NCBI RefSeq assembly: GCF_051020765.1
Contig: NC_134929.1
Coordinates: 21,032,135 to 21,096,134, forward strand
Length of the DNA: 64,000 nt
Direction: 5' to 3'
DNA from: Lasioglossum baleicum
Lineage: Eukaryota; Arthropoda; Insecta; Hymenoptera; Halictidae
Made by a program: the position numbers and the translations under genes. Below, piece by piece: positions 9,800-20,865 of this stretch. The notes beneath the pieces were generated by a model, which was given only the letters and a program-made list of their open reading frames with translations, made no database searches and was not told where the DNA came from. The first letter of the stretch is position 1; the number at the start of each line of letters is the position of its first letter.

Positions 9800-12447
9800 T
9801 CATTGCGTAGCAATCATATTACTTTTATCTACGTTCTGGCTCGTACTTAGCGTAACAGTCTTGCATCCGATGGCAGTTATTATGTTCTCCGTTATTTCGT
9901 GGTCGTATCTCGTTCCCCGTAGATTACTTATCACGCTGGCGTCTTGGCTGAAGTCGTTCGACATCAGGCCGGCCGGGAGCCTCATTTTTATTTCCTCGAT
10001 GATTCCGTTCTGTATTTCCAGCGTCAGTTCGAACCGATGGACTTTGCTATCTTGAGCGACAAGGTCCAGTTCGCGGGTTACCGAGAATTTTGGCGTTTTT
10101 CCATAGTTCCAGTCCCAGGAACGAAACTCGCTCACCAACTCGTCGAGTCCTGATAACAGAATTATTTTTAGACAACTTCCTTCGAGTTCCAATAATCTAC
10201 TCTAATAACTAGGCTGCGGATTTTACGCATTTATCACAGAGATTATTAAGAACTTTTGCTCACCCACGGGTCTGTTAATAATAGTTGTCTCTTACAAATG
10301 TGTATGTTTTTGAACTATGTAGCGAGGATATTAGAACGAACGATGTACGTATTCATTTTGCATTTAAGAGCTATGTGCCATGACAATAAACATAATTTTA
10401 ACTTACCTGGAAACCAATCTTCTGTTGGATTGATGAACTGAAAACCTTTCTGCTGTTGAATAAAATCGTGTCCACCATCTTCTAAAACTAGCGGTTTCGT
10501 GCGAAGATACTCCCAACCGATGGCATCGATTAATTTGTCCATGCATATGTGCGAATTCACATCTATTAAATTTTTCACCGGGGACCGGGTAGATACGGTG
10601 GCATTAGTTTCTATGCCATCCTGTAATATCAAGAGATCACATAAATTAACGATTTATAAAATTAAAAGAAATACATGGTTGTGTACATACCATACGCATA
10701 ATAATTGTAATTTTATATCATACTAGCATGCATGTGCACAATTCAATTAATGTTGTTTTCTATCCGAAATGAGATAACGAATGTTTTGTGTACCTGTACA
10801 CGGTGGGAAATTGAGGAGAAATACACAGTTATCCCTTCTCTGTCGTTATCGGGTGAATGAATGAGGTCATAGAAGGGAAAGGGTATTTACTCGAATTGAG
10901 GGGAAAAAGCCACCCTCTCTCTGCCAGTACCGGATTTGTCACGTGACATTGTGATACTACATGCACGACAGAGACGAAACGCGTCGCGTGACCGACCTAT
11001 AGCGGAAGAGTGGGGGAATAGCGTCATAAAAGGGGATGATAAAGTGGGGACGCAAGTCTTAATCTGACGCCTCTGCCTCTACATAACATTCTTCTACCGT
11101 GAAAAGACTGTACGGGAAATGCAGCGACAGTCGCTTGCAGAATATTTACCTGTTTTGTATCGAGCGCTAAGCTCAGAGCTGATTTGTTTACATTGACCAA
11201 TAGCGTGCAGTGATGATAAGCATTCGGGCGTCCTAATTTAGCTGCGGTACCAGACACCTGCGTTTCAACAGAGTTAAGGAAACATAGATCGTGGGTTCGC
11301 GAAGCGCGGAGCTTCGCCATCGGAAAGGTTGTTCCAACTCGCTCGAACATTTACAAAATTTCGCTACACAACAGCCTCCTTGAAATAAACATCAATATCG
11401 CGCAACACCGGCGTCTATACTCTGTATACACACACACAACTTTATCCAGCAAACTCTATCGAGCACTAGAACTACCGAGCGCTTAACACAATTGGCGTAC
11501 ATTGCCTTATAATAATGACAAAATTAAATATGTACTTCAATAGAGAAGTTTACTGAAACAATTTCTCCGGAAAACAGATCATTTTGACTCATCCGGTAGT
11601 TCTAGTGTTTATTGAAGTGAAAACTTCTTTAGGCGCAGTGAATGGGTCTGGATTAACACGCTGCGAGGTGAAACGCTATTCGGGCAAACTCGGGGAGCCG
11701 AGTTTAGCCGAGCGAGCGAGAAACGGACAGGTGTGCGTCGGTGAATTTTCTGCTGGGCAGTGAACGAGTTTGATCCGTCACGGTCCGACGTGAAACGCTA
11801 TTCCAATAAACACAGGTGTGCAATCGCCATAGAAGTTTTCACTTCGGTCACTCGTCTAGTACTGACTTTGTTTTGGAACATCCTATACAGATAAAAGAGA
11901 CATTTTGATACATTACATTAAAGGATACTTTGTAATTGCCTTCAACGACGATGTCCTCGCGTTGATTAATGTCGGCTTTCACGCCCCATTCCCGGTACAG
12001 TGCTCTGGTTATGATGCCTAGATTATATTTCCGTTCGTATCTTTCCCGCGGCGTGAAAAAGGTCAGATTCAGATTGCCAGTGTCATGGTAGACAGTGCCG
12101 CCGCCACTGTTCCGTCTTGCCAACGCGATACCGCGTTTCTCAGCAATCTGAGCGTTATGCTCGATCCATGGGTTCTGATGACGTCCGATCACCACGCAAG
12201 GATTATTCCGCCAGAGCAACAACATATGATGATTCGTGAAATTGTCGTTCCGATAGAACCAATCCTCTAATGCTAAATTGGTGAACACATCCGTAGATTG
12301 TGATATAAATACTGACTTCTTGATCGATTTATTGGGGTCGGTTTGCCTTCCGTCGGAGCCTGTCGTGTATCTGCAAACCTGGTGCAAGTTACATGATCCG
12401 CGTTTGACCACGATCAGAACTCTATTGATCAAAGGCATGATTCTCAT
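9800..12447 (-). CDS. LIPT1: Mitochondrial lipoyltransferase 1 (lipoate-protein ligase family)
   Basis: Four exons join in phase: 12447-11929, 11257-11150, 10620-10407 and 10149-9800, giving 396 residues. The enzyme transfers the lipoyl group to E2 subunits of 2-oxoacid dehydrogenases in mitochondria. Residues 1 to about 30 are basic and hydrophobic (MRIMPLINRV..), fitting a mitochondrial presequence. The family signature RRNSGGGTVYHD is at 111-122, with a GRHQNPW segment just before. The conserved lysine that contacts the lipoyl-adenylate sits in NYK-VSGTAAKLGRPNAYHH; here it is K173, the last residue of exon 1, so an intron splits this motif exactly after the lysine. The C-terminal domain contains INPTEDWFPG and WDWNYGKTPKFSV, both familiar from animal LIPT1. 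I chose the ATG at 12447 because the longer frame begins at a GTG; a second ATG follows at 12438. Confidence 0.93.
10210..10230. mobile_element. TAGACTGCGG-family MITE end in LIPT1 intron 3
   Basis: TAGGCTGCGGATTTTACGCA matches the left terminus of the recurrent MITE family described in the findings. No matching right end was identified before exon 3, so this is probably a truncated copy. Confidence 0.4.
11464..11607. mobile_element. MITE in LIPT1 intron 1, ends CACTAGAACTACCG
   Basis: A 14-bp perfect inverted repeat (CACTAGAACTACCG / CGGTAGTTCTAGTG) bounds 144 bp of AT-rich DNA without coding potential. The target duplication is unclear and the superfamily is unassigned. Confidence 0.6.
11614..11845. 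mobile_element. MITE in LIPT1 intron 1, ends GAAGTGAAAACTTCT
   Basis: Inverted repeats of about 21 bp start GAAGTGAAAACTTCT and bound 232 bp. Inside, the 14-bp phrase GTGAAACGCTATTC occurs twice in direct orientation (near 11668 and 11789). The element is GC-richer than the surrounding intron, and abuts the preceding MITE with only a few bases between them. No clear target duplication was seen. Confidence 0.65.
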
Positions 12448-13458
12448 GACAGACACTTTCTTTCTCTCTCTTGACAAATCGGTCACCGATATTCGAATAC
12501 CGTATTACTCCCTGGAGGGATTGTTAAACTCGGTGAAATCAGTCTTTGACTAAATAGATCTGTTTGGGCTGTTTTTTAGCTGTCCGGAGTTCACGAAATC
12601 AACCTTGATCTCGGTTAATGTTTCGGTCAGTAGATAGCAGCCCTATTGAAACGTGTTTCTAGAGACGTCGGATTGACTGGCTGTGATCGAGATCAAGTAG
12701 TCGTGTAGAGCGATCGTTTGGTGCAGCCACTTCCAGGTTTGATCCAGGGAGTTGATACGGTATCGGAGACCTAAACAGTCTCGGCAGTCCTTTTGCATTC
12801 CTCCGTGTGCTGACAATTTGAAAAGGAACATTCAAATCAGCCGCGACGAGTACGATGAAATACGAGTTGAGCTTGTTGACGACCTCTTTACGTCGAGTTT
12901 CAAACTATTCAGTTTCACGAGGGACGCGCAGGCGCGTAACCGTTTTTCGAAGCACTTGAGAACGCGTGACGCACAGCCGGAATAAATGATCGTCGATGTA
13001 CTTACTCTCGTGTTGCAATGAGCACCGAACTTCTTAGCTTTTGATGTTATATGAACTCCGTGTGGTCGGAGAAAGCAGAGGGGGGTTCTTGAATCCGATG
13101 CAAGAGGTTATCATAGGTCGCAGCGCAAAGTACAGCTGACCCGGTATCGTCGCCACCAAGCTCTCTTTCAATAGTTGCATCTTGATTCGTGGCTAACCTA
13201 ACCCCCTCGTAGCATCCTTCCCAGGGACGTACGCACACTCGTTCTAGCACCCGCTCGATCCACGATCGGCGGAGGTTGGGTCGTTTCCGACCCGTGATCG
13301 ACGGTGACACTTGGTTTCACTTGCGACAAGTCGTTGACATTGCGCGACGATGTCAACGAACTTATTTTATTGATAGATCTCGGATTTTGTGTATCTATGA
13401 CAAAAATTAGTGCACGAAACGCGAAACAGTGAAAATCCTCTTTCTTGTCATTTTGCAT
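12448..13458. other. Intergenic DNA upstream of LIPT1, nothing coding supported
   Basis: The presumed LIPT1 promoter and 5' UTR lie in the first few hundred bases. Frames at 12752-12985 (+) and 13047-13310 (-) have no recognisable motif. Confidence 0.4.
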
Positions 13459-13642
13459 AAAATCTGATGTTTATGCAATTTTCAATTTTTGTAGATGAAT
13501 TTTAAGAAAACGGAATGAAATGGAAGCTTATATATGGATAATCGTACTATTTAGATTCAGTAGATTCTGTCATATTTTATATTCTAGCATTTTTTGAAAA
13601 TGTTCAAAAGCCATAATTGCATAAATAAGATCCGCATTCTAC
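13459..13642. mobile_element. TAGACTGCGG-family MITE
   Basis: The left end is a degraded ..CTGATGTTTATGCA and the right end is TGCATAAATAAGATCCGC followed by ATTCTA, the inverted form. The first 60 bp also match the copy starting at 29894 (shared TGTTTATGCA, TTTTCAATTTT and AATTTTAAGA), which confirms family membership beyond the termini. Confidence 0.65.
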
Positions 13643-14126
13643 TAATGACATATATACGTGTTGCTTGAATATCTTCTTTGCTCTGAAAAATATAATACAC
13701 ATGTTGTTGCAGTAATTGTAAATACATCGAATTTTGACAGCGCAATCAAGCTACTAATTAAAATACATAATAATAAGCTTATCATTATGTATATATTGTG
13801 TCTGTCAGCATATATCGTTTCTTGAAATGTATTTTGCATCAGTAACGTATACGACACTGTATTTTCCTGACTTCGATGGCTAGTAATTAAAATCTCGCGA
13901 AAAGTCACATTGTATGCGCGTGTCAGCAGAGCTCTGGTGTCAGTTAACATCGCCTAATATTGGAGGGGGTAATTAAGGCCAATTGATAAGAATATATTCC
14001 GCATCCTTCCGTGTCGTGAACCTATTAGCTGTTCTCATTGAATTTGTAGCTACAGTATTGGTAAATCATTTCTGGAACTGCTCAGAGTTTCTTTTAGAAT
14101 TTTTTCATGACACGGCACGGCGGATT
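13643..14126. other. AT-rich spacer, no gene seen
   Basis: Short frames only. I see no domain, RNA gene or clear repeat here. Confidence 0.4.
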
Positions 14127-15230
14127 CAGGGCCGGCGCGAGGCAGGTTCAGCGCGTTCACCGGAATCTGGCCTCGCGTTTTAAAAGGCTCCGCAGTCTAC
14201 GAAAACTCATCAGACATTTTACAGAACCCCTGTATAGTAGATTGAATATTCGCGTGTGTGTGGAAAATGCACTCGCATAATCCACTAATCGATGACAACT
14301 TGCTGCACACTGACATGAGTGCAAGATTTTCTCTCCCGTCTTTGCATTGAAATATTTCGTTTCAGCGTGTTGCATGCGCTGACATTAAATGTTGACATCA
14401 AACGTTGACACGTCTGCAACACGGGTGCAGAGGAAATTACCCAATTAGAAAACACCGATTTTGAATTTTAAGATGCAAGACATTCTTTTAGTAGCGATGA
14501 TTCAGTTTGAAGGCATGACAAAAATCATCAAAGTTCAGTGTAACTCCATAAAGTCCTTATATACATATATCCTGGAAACTATTTCAGATAAAAAAGTCCG
14601 AACGCTTTCAGAGAAATGTACTTTTTACGAGAAATTAAACTATATCAATAGTTTTTTGCGGAAGTCATATATTACAGATTTTGTACTTTTATTGAATTTT
14701 TTGCCCCTTGAAAGCGAATTATGGATGCGAAAAATATGACTTTTATTTCTTTAATGTACCAATATTCTATAAGTATGTCAGTAAAATCGGTATCTTCAAG
14801 TTGGGTAATGTCCCATGTAAGCGATTGCGATGACCACGGTGCGGCGTTACAAATAATGTTAACTACTCCAGTAACCGTGGCTTCAGTTCGAACGTAGTTT
14901 CTCGCGGTTGAAACTAATAAAAAATTATCTTCGATCATCAATAAGCCAAAACCGATTTATGATTTAGATAAGACCGATCTCTGGCAATTCTTTCAATAGA
15001 AAGCGAAGTAGCAAACTCAATCAATTTTGATAACGTAATCAAAGATTTTGCGGCGGAAAAAGCGAGAGAAATTATGTAATATTTATCTTACAAAAAATAT
15101 ATGTAACATCCTTTGTACTTATAATAAGTAATTCCTTATTGTGAAATTTATATAAGTATAGGATTTGAATGTGTATTCTAGCCCCGCGCAATTTTTGAAC
15201 CGGGCCCCGCAAAAGGTCACGCCGGCCCTG
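14127..15230. mobile_element. hAT-like non-autonomous DNA transposon, about 1.1 kb
   Basis: The termini are CAGGGCCGGCG on the left and the inverted CGCCGGCCCTG (here GCCGGCCCTG) on the right. Flanking octamers CGGCGGAT (14118-14125) and CAGCGGAT (15231-15238) match at seven of eight positions, as expected for an aged hAT target duplication, with one extra T at the left junction. Both extremities are GC-rich while the core is AT-rich. Small frames inside (for example 14461-14739 +) show no recognisable transposase motif, so it is probably a deletion derivative. Confidence 0.65.
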
Positions 15231-15863
15231 CAGCGGATGCACATGTTGCAACGAAGATTGTGAATGAAGCAGTTATTATAAACTTTTCTTGTAAACATTT
15301 AATTCTAATTATCGTACGACTTTTATCTGGGACCACACAAATTGTCTTTAATTGCAACGATTCAGATGTACGCGCGCAAATGTTCGTATTATATCGTTAT
15401 ATATATACATGCATACGTGTCTAATAAATATGATACATATAATTATATATATCTTCCCATTAATTATATTTGCTTGACTAAAAATATTGGAAATTAAAAT
15501 TATATTTTTCGTCGATAAAGAAAGGCACTTTAAGTTCGCAACAATTTTAACATATATTTTCGAGCGGCAATTATTTCATAATTTCTAAGCGTCTGTAATT
15601 TATAGCTGAGGGCTTTTTAATTATCAGTAAAAAATTCAGCCCTAGCAATATATATATATATAATAATTGTTTCATTCGGGATTATTACTTGGAAGACATT
15701 TTTTAAACTCCTTTTTACTTTTTGTTGTAGTTCATTGAATAGATGAATTGTAGTAAACAACAGATAAAAAAATAAGGAATTTTGAAACGATAAGATATTT
15801 CAAAATAGAATGCGCAGGTAACGTCCGTGTTTCTGCGTACAACCTGTCTACATATGTGTATGT
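15231..15863. other. Upstream region of the prolyl endopeptidase gene
   Basis: Very AT-rich, with an (AT)n stretch near 15645-15663. It presumably holds the promoter and 5' UTR of the downstream gene. No distinct motif can be defended. Confidence 0.4.
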
Positions 15864-18800
15864 ATGATGCGTTTAGTGGCTGTGTCGGTAATTGCAAATA
15901 CTATAAAGAAACGTCGTTTGCATAAAATCGAAAGTAGTGCCTGCAATATATTGGAATCCGCTGTTTGTAATTGTGTGCAATTTGTCCGCGCGTCCTCTGA
16001 TTTCACGATTAAAGTAAGAATAATTTTTCAAGCGTATTCCACGATGTCGCTATAACAATTCTAATTATACATATATATATTTTCTTCAAAATACAGGTGT
16101 CGAGTCATTCAACGAGCAAGCAAACATTGAATCGAAAAATGTTGGAAAAATTGCAATATCCTGAAGCGACTCGCGATGAAACCGTGATTGACAAATATCA
16201 TGGAGTCGAGGTTAGAATAAGAAAAAACATTATCGTTTTTATGGAGTCCGTACATTAAAAATAGATGGAAAATTATTATATTACCAAAATAAATTGATTC
16301 GCTATTCGAACATATAAGTTGCTATATATTTAAATTGTTATTTCATTTATCAGGTGCCAGATCCATACAGATGGTTGGAAGATCCAGATTCCGAGAAAAC
16401 CAAAGCATATGTTGATGCCCAAAATGCCATAACTAAACCGTATTTAGATTCGTGCAGTGCACATCAAGATATTTATGATCGATTGAAACAATTATGGGAT
16501 TTCCCAAGATATTCGTGCCCTACCAGACACGGCGACAAATACTATTTCTATAAAAATACAGGTTTACAAAACCAAAGGTAATTGTCACACATTCGTCGAT
16601 CAAATTATAAGATTGCAGTATAGAAATTTCCATTTTCCAGTGTTCTATATGTACAAGATACTCTAGACAGCGAACCTCGAGTGTTTTTAGATGCAAATAC
16701 ATTATCACAGGATGGTACTGTTGCCATTTCTATTAGTAAATTTAGCGAGGATGGTAGTATATACGCCTACGGACTGTCCAGCAGCGGATCCGATTGGTAT
16801 ACGATTCATTTCATGAACGCAGAAACTGGTACGGCGAATATAAATAATCTGAAGTCTTGTTTACCTTGTTATTTAAGCATACTTATTATCAAGAAATGTT
16901 TATAACTAGGTGAAAAATATCCAGAAGTTTTGGAAAAGGTCAAATACTCTCGGATAGCGTGGACTCACGATAACCAGGGGATATTTTATGGCTGTTATCC
17001 AGATCAGAAAGGGAAAACCGATGGTTCAGAGACCGAGGGCAACAAAAATCAGAAGTTGATGTATCACGTTCTTGGAACACCTCAGTCGGAAGATGTTACC
17101 GTAGTTGAATTCCCTGAGGAACCTCTGTGGAGGATGTAAGAGACCTATTTATATTTATTAACCCATTTGTATCAACATCCTTATCTATGTTTCCGATATT
17201 TCTAGAGGTGCCCAAGTTTCCCAATGTGGAAAATGGCTAATCATTTCACCTGTGAAGGACTGTAGAGACAATTTAGTGTACTTCACAGAATTGAAGCCCG
17301 GAATGAAGTTTACGGAGCAGTTGCAGTTAATTCAAGTCGTCGATAAGTACGAAGCCGATTACGAAGTTCGTAATAATACAGTGTACACGTATATCTTCTC
17401 CGAGTTCCAATTCGCTCGATCATCTTTATCAATTGTATTCTTTTTGTACAGTATATAACAAATGAGGGCAGCAAGGCTATATTCCGGACAAACAAAGGTG
17501 CACCAAACTACAAACTGATAACTATAGACTTGCTGGATTATAAAGAGGAAAAATGGGTTGACCTTTTGCCCGAACATCCGCATAACGTGCTGGACGGGGC
17601 CTGTGCGGTTCACGAGGATAAATTGATAGTTTGCTACATCGAAGACGTCAAGGTGAAGATAAACAAGCGAGAAAACATATTCAAAAAGGATGAAAAAATA
17701 TTGAAACTCGCGTTTACAAGTCTTGTACGGTTTTCAGAATGTTCTGCAACTGCACAGTTTGAGGAACGGCGAAAAATTGCGAACATTTCCGCTGGACGTA
17801 GGGAAAATAATCAATTTCACGGGAGAGAAGAAATACTCCGAAATATTTTATCACTTCACATCCTTTTTAATCCCTGGTATTATATACAGAGTTGATCTCA
17901 AAAATGACGAAGAACCACAGGTTAGAGGAATAAGCGAACAAACCAATATGACTAGATTGCGGTTCTTTGTCCATTTATAGCAAAATTGAGTAGATGAAAC
18001 TGAAGATCTATTAAGATCATTAGGGGAAGAAATAACTCTACCTCTTGCAATCGATGCAGATAATTTCTATTTTACATAAAGATCCGCAGTCTAAATAATG
18101 GAAATTCCGTGATTATGTAAACGCGTGGGCATTTTTCTAGGTATTACGGGACATTAAAGTGAAAAACTTTGATGCGAGCATATACAAGACTAGTCAGATA
18201 TTTTATACTAGCAAAGATGGTACAAAGATTCCAATGTTTTTAGTGATGAAACATGTGAGCGTGCATCGATATACTATTCCTACAATCGCAGAAAATGAAT
18301 AACATAACTAATCATCGATTCTTTGTAGGATGCAGTTTTGGATAGCTCTATGCCGGCTTTGTTGTATGGTTACGGAGGCTTTAATGTAAGCATTCAGCCA
18401 TCGTTTAGCGTGACAAAGCTGGTTTTTGTACAACACTTAAACGGAGTATTAGCTGTCGCGAATATTCGCGGAGGAGGGTAGGTCACATAGCAGTGTAGTT
18501 ATTGAATATTAATCAATCTCCTGAGTGTATTATTTTATTATAGCGAATACGGAGAAAAATGGCATAACGGCGGAAGGTTCTTTAACAAACAGAACGTGTT
18601 CGACGACTTCCAAGCCGCTGCCGAGTATTTAGTCGAAAATCGTTATACCACATCGTCAAAGTTAAGCATTTTAGGTGGCAGTAATGGCGGATTGTTGGTC
18701 GCCGCGTGCGCGAACCAAAGACCTGATCTTTTTGGTGCTGCGATTGCTCAAGTCGGGTAAGTTCGATCGAATTGAATAAAAATTAGTTTGTCGTATTAAC

Positions 18801-19676
18801 ATTTCGATTGGGATTCGCTAAATGTAAGAAGGTTGGAAAAGAACTTTCGGTATTATAGACAGCGAATCTTTATGCAAAATAAAAATTTTTTAACTTTCAA
18901 TAGTTCGAACAAAAATGAATTCCAATAAATTGGAATGAAATAGATATTCATTTTCTTTTTTAATATGTTTAGCAGGTTGAAAATAGTATAACGATATCCT
19001 TAAATTCTTCTAACGTATTTACGTTTACTATTTTAAATTACGCCTACTCATTTTTGCCATAAACATAAACGCATAAAATCCGCTGTCTAATCATAGATCT
19101 TAACATTTCAATTGTTATTTTATTTAATACATTTCTTTGAGTTCATAAAATTTTTGAGGCTGCTAGGTTGCTACTCAGAAAGTGTAATGGCAATTACTTT
19201 TGCATTTTCTACTTCCAGGGTAATGGATATGTTGCGTTTTCATAAGTTCACCATCGGAATCGCTTGGGTGTCCGATTACGGTAGTTCCGACGATCCTAAA
19301 CACTTCGACAATCTTCTGAAGTATTCCCCGTTGCATAATGTAAAACCTCCGGAAAATGTACAATATCCAGCAACATTATTGTTAACCGCAGATCACGATG
19401 ATCGTGTAGTACCGTTGCATAGTCTAAAGCTTATTGCAACGCTGCAGCATACGCTCGGAAAATTACCGCAACAAACGAATCCCCTGCTGATTAGAATAGA
19501 CACCAAGGCAGGGCATGGCGGTGGAAAACCAACCATGAAAGTGGTCAGTAGTTTACAGAATTTCTATCATTTTTTATTGTTAATGTTAGTGACCAAGGTT
19601 TTCGTTTCAGATCGAGGAAAGCGCGGATATTTTGGCATTTATAGTGAAGTCGTTGAACTTGGAGTTCAAATTGTAA
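15864..19676 (+). CDS. Prolyl endopeptidase (prolyl oligopeptidase, family S9A)
   Basis: Thirteen exons join in phase: 15864-16013, 16097-16210, 16354-16577, 16641-16828, 16910-17135, 17206-17365, 17452-17652, 17738-17920, 18141-18254, 18329-18477, 18544-18756, 19219-19543 and 19611-19676, giving 770 residues. The enzyme cleaves after proline in short peptides, usually in the cytosol. The family opening (LQYPEATRDETVIDKYHGVEVPDPYRWLEDPDSE in split form) is followed by the seven-bladed propeller and the alpha/beta-hydrolase domain. The triad is Ser616 in GGSNGGLL, Asp701 in TADHDDRVVP and His740 in AGHGGGKPT. Exon 1 adds about 64 residues before MLEKLQYP compared with the usual 710-residue enzyme; the alternative start is the ATG at 16139. 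The exon 6 donor (GAA followed by GTTCGT) is weak but is required by the family sequence. The gene converges on ABHD3. Confidence 0.95.
18074..18093. mobile_element. TAGACTGCGG-family MITE right end in prolyl endopeptidase intron 8
   Basis: ACATAAAGATCCGCAGTCTA is the inverted form of the family terminus. No left end was found between exon 8 (ends 17920) and here, so it is a truncated copy. Confidence 0.45.
18856..19089. mobile_element. TAGACTGCGG-family MITE, complete copy (234 bp)
   Basis: The left terminus TAGACAGCGAATCTTTATGC and the right terminus GCATAAAATCCGCTGTCTA are inverted repeats of about 20 bp. The element fills half of intron 11, the longest intron of the gene. Its interior resembles the copy at 21987 (shared ATGCAAAATAAAAA and CTCATTTTT segments). 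No coding capacity. Confidence 0.8.
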
Positions 19677-19823
19677 CACATGCCAAGGATATTAACAACT
19701 TTATACTTTATGCTTTGCATAAATCTCTTAACGCGTTCGAAAACATTCTGCAAAATACTGTTTCGAAATATGCTAGTACGCTTCGTCGCAGACCATTTTA
19801 TAAAACGAATTTCTTATTTAAAG

Positions 19824-19829
19824 AATAAA
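19824..19829 (+). other. Polyadenylation signal AATAAA of the prolyl endopeptidase gene
   Basis: Canonical AATAAA 148 bp past the stop codon. A second AATAAA lies at 19918-19923. Confidence 0.55.
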
Positions 19830-20865
19830 AACTATCATGCAATTTACTGTGCAGTATTCGTGTGTTCATTAGGATGCGGGGCGAACGCGTATTTTTCTTT
19901 ATAATTTTGCCAGAACGAATAAAAAAAAACGATACTGATCGTAGCAATAAATGAAATTAGCGTATCGATTTCTTTTTTTATTAAATACTAAATAACAAAT
20001 ATACAATTTATTATTAAAGTATGGCATTGGTATTTGGTGTTTTATATGATTCTATCGTTAAACAAGTAAAAAACATGATGTAACGTGATTGGGGGGTGTG
20101 TTGTTTAGACTCGTCTCTGTACGATTCCTTTTAATACTGCGAAATACGATGTTACGTGTAAAATGTGTAATAATAGATTATTATTTTCTGTATCACACAA
20201 CCGGCGATGTTTCTTCGAACGGCATTTTTCTTTTAACTTGCTGATGATGTGATGCTGTTTTGCGTAATTTATTCTAATGTTCAAGTCAATGTCCAGTATT
20301 TAATATTAGACCACTATTAGACGTAGTACTGACATGAACACAGTAACGATATTGTGCGACCATTCTCAAAAACAAGGAACTTCTGCTTATCATAAATGTA
20401 TGATTAAATAAACGTAAAGTTCTGTTAATCGTGTTGCGAGTTTATATATTATACTTTCTAATGATCTTCATATTTGTCGTCGTAACACATGTCAGCGTAA
20501 TAAATCCGGTTACGAAATATTGCCACGATTAAACTTCCTGCGTTACAAATAAATATCACTATGATATATTTATGTATACGCGAGAGAATGGGATTGCGCG
20601 TACACCTGTCGTGTATGTTTTGTAAAAAATTATACCCTATACAATTAGTAACTAGTGCTCGATGGATCGTTGGTAAAAATCTTTTTTATAAAAGCGACGA
20701 AGGTTCTGTTATTCTTATCACTACTAACATCACATGTGCGGTACCCTGAATATGTGATTAATCATGGCACGCGATCTCGTTCTTTTTCGTGTAATGGCCA
20801 AACATGGCGAACGCGTTTTCACACCGATTCTCGTGGATGAAGTTGAAATGAATTTTACAAGTTCG
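19830..20865. other. Convergent 3' region between prolyl endopeptidase and ABHD3
   Basis: AT-rich spacer. Minus-strand AATAAA candidates for the ABHD3 transcript are near 19977-19982 and 20014, which would imply a 3' UTR of about 0.9 kb overlapping the prolyl endopeptidase 3' end. Short frames at 20561-21120 (+) are shadows or chance. Confidence 0.4.
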
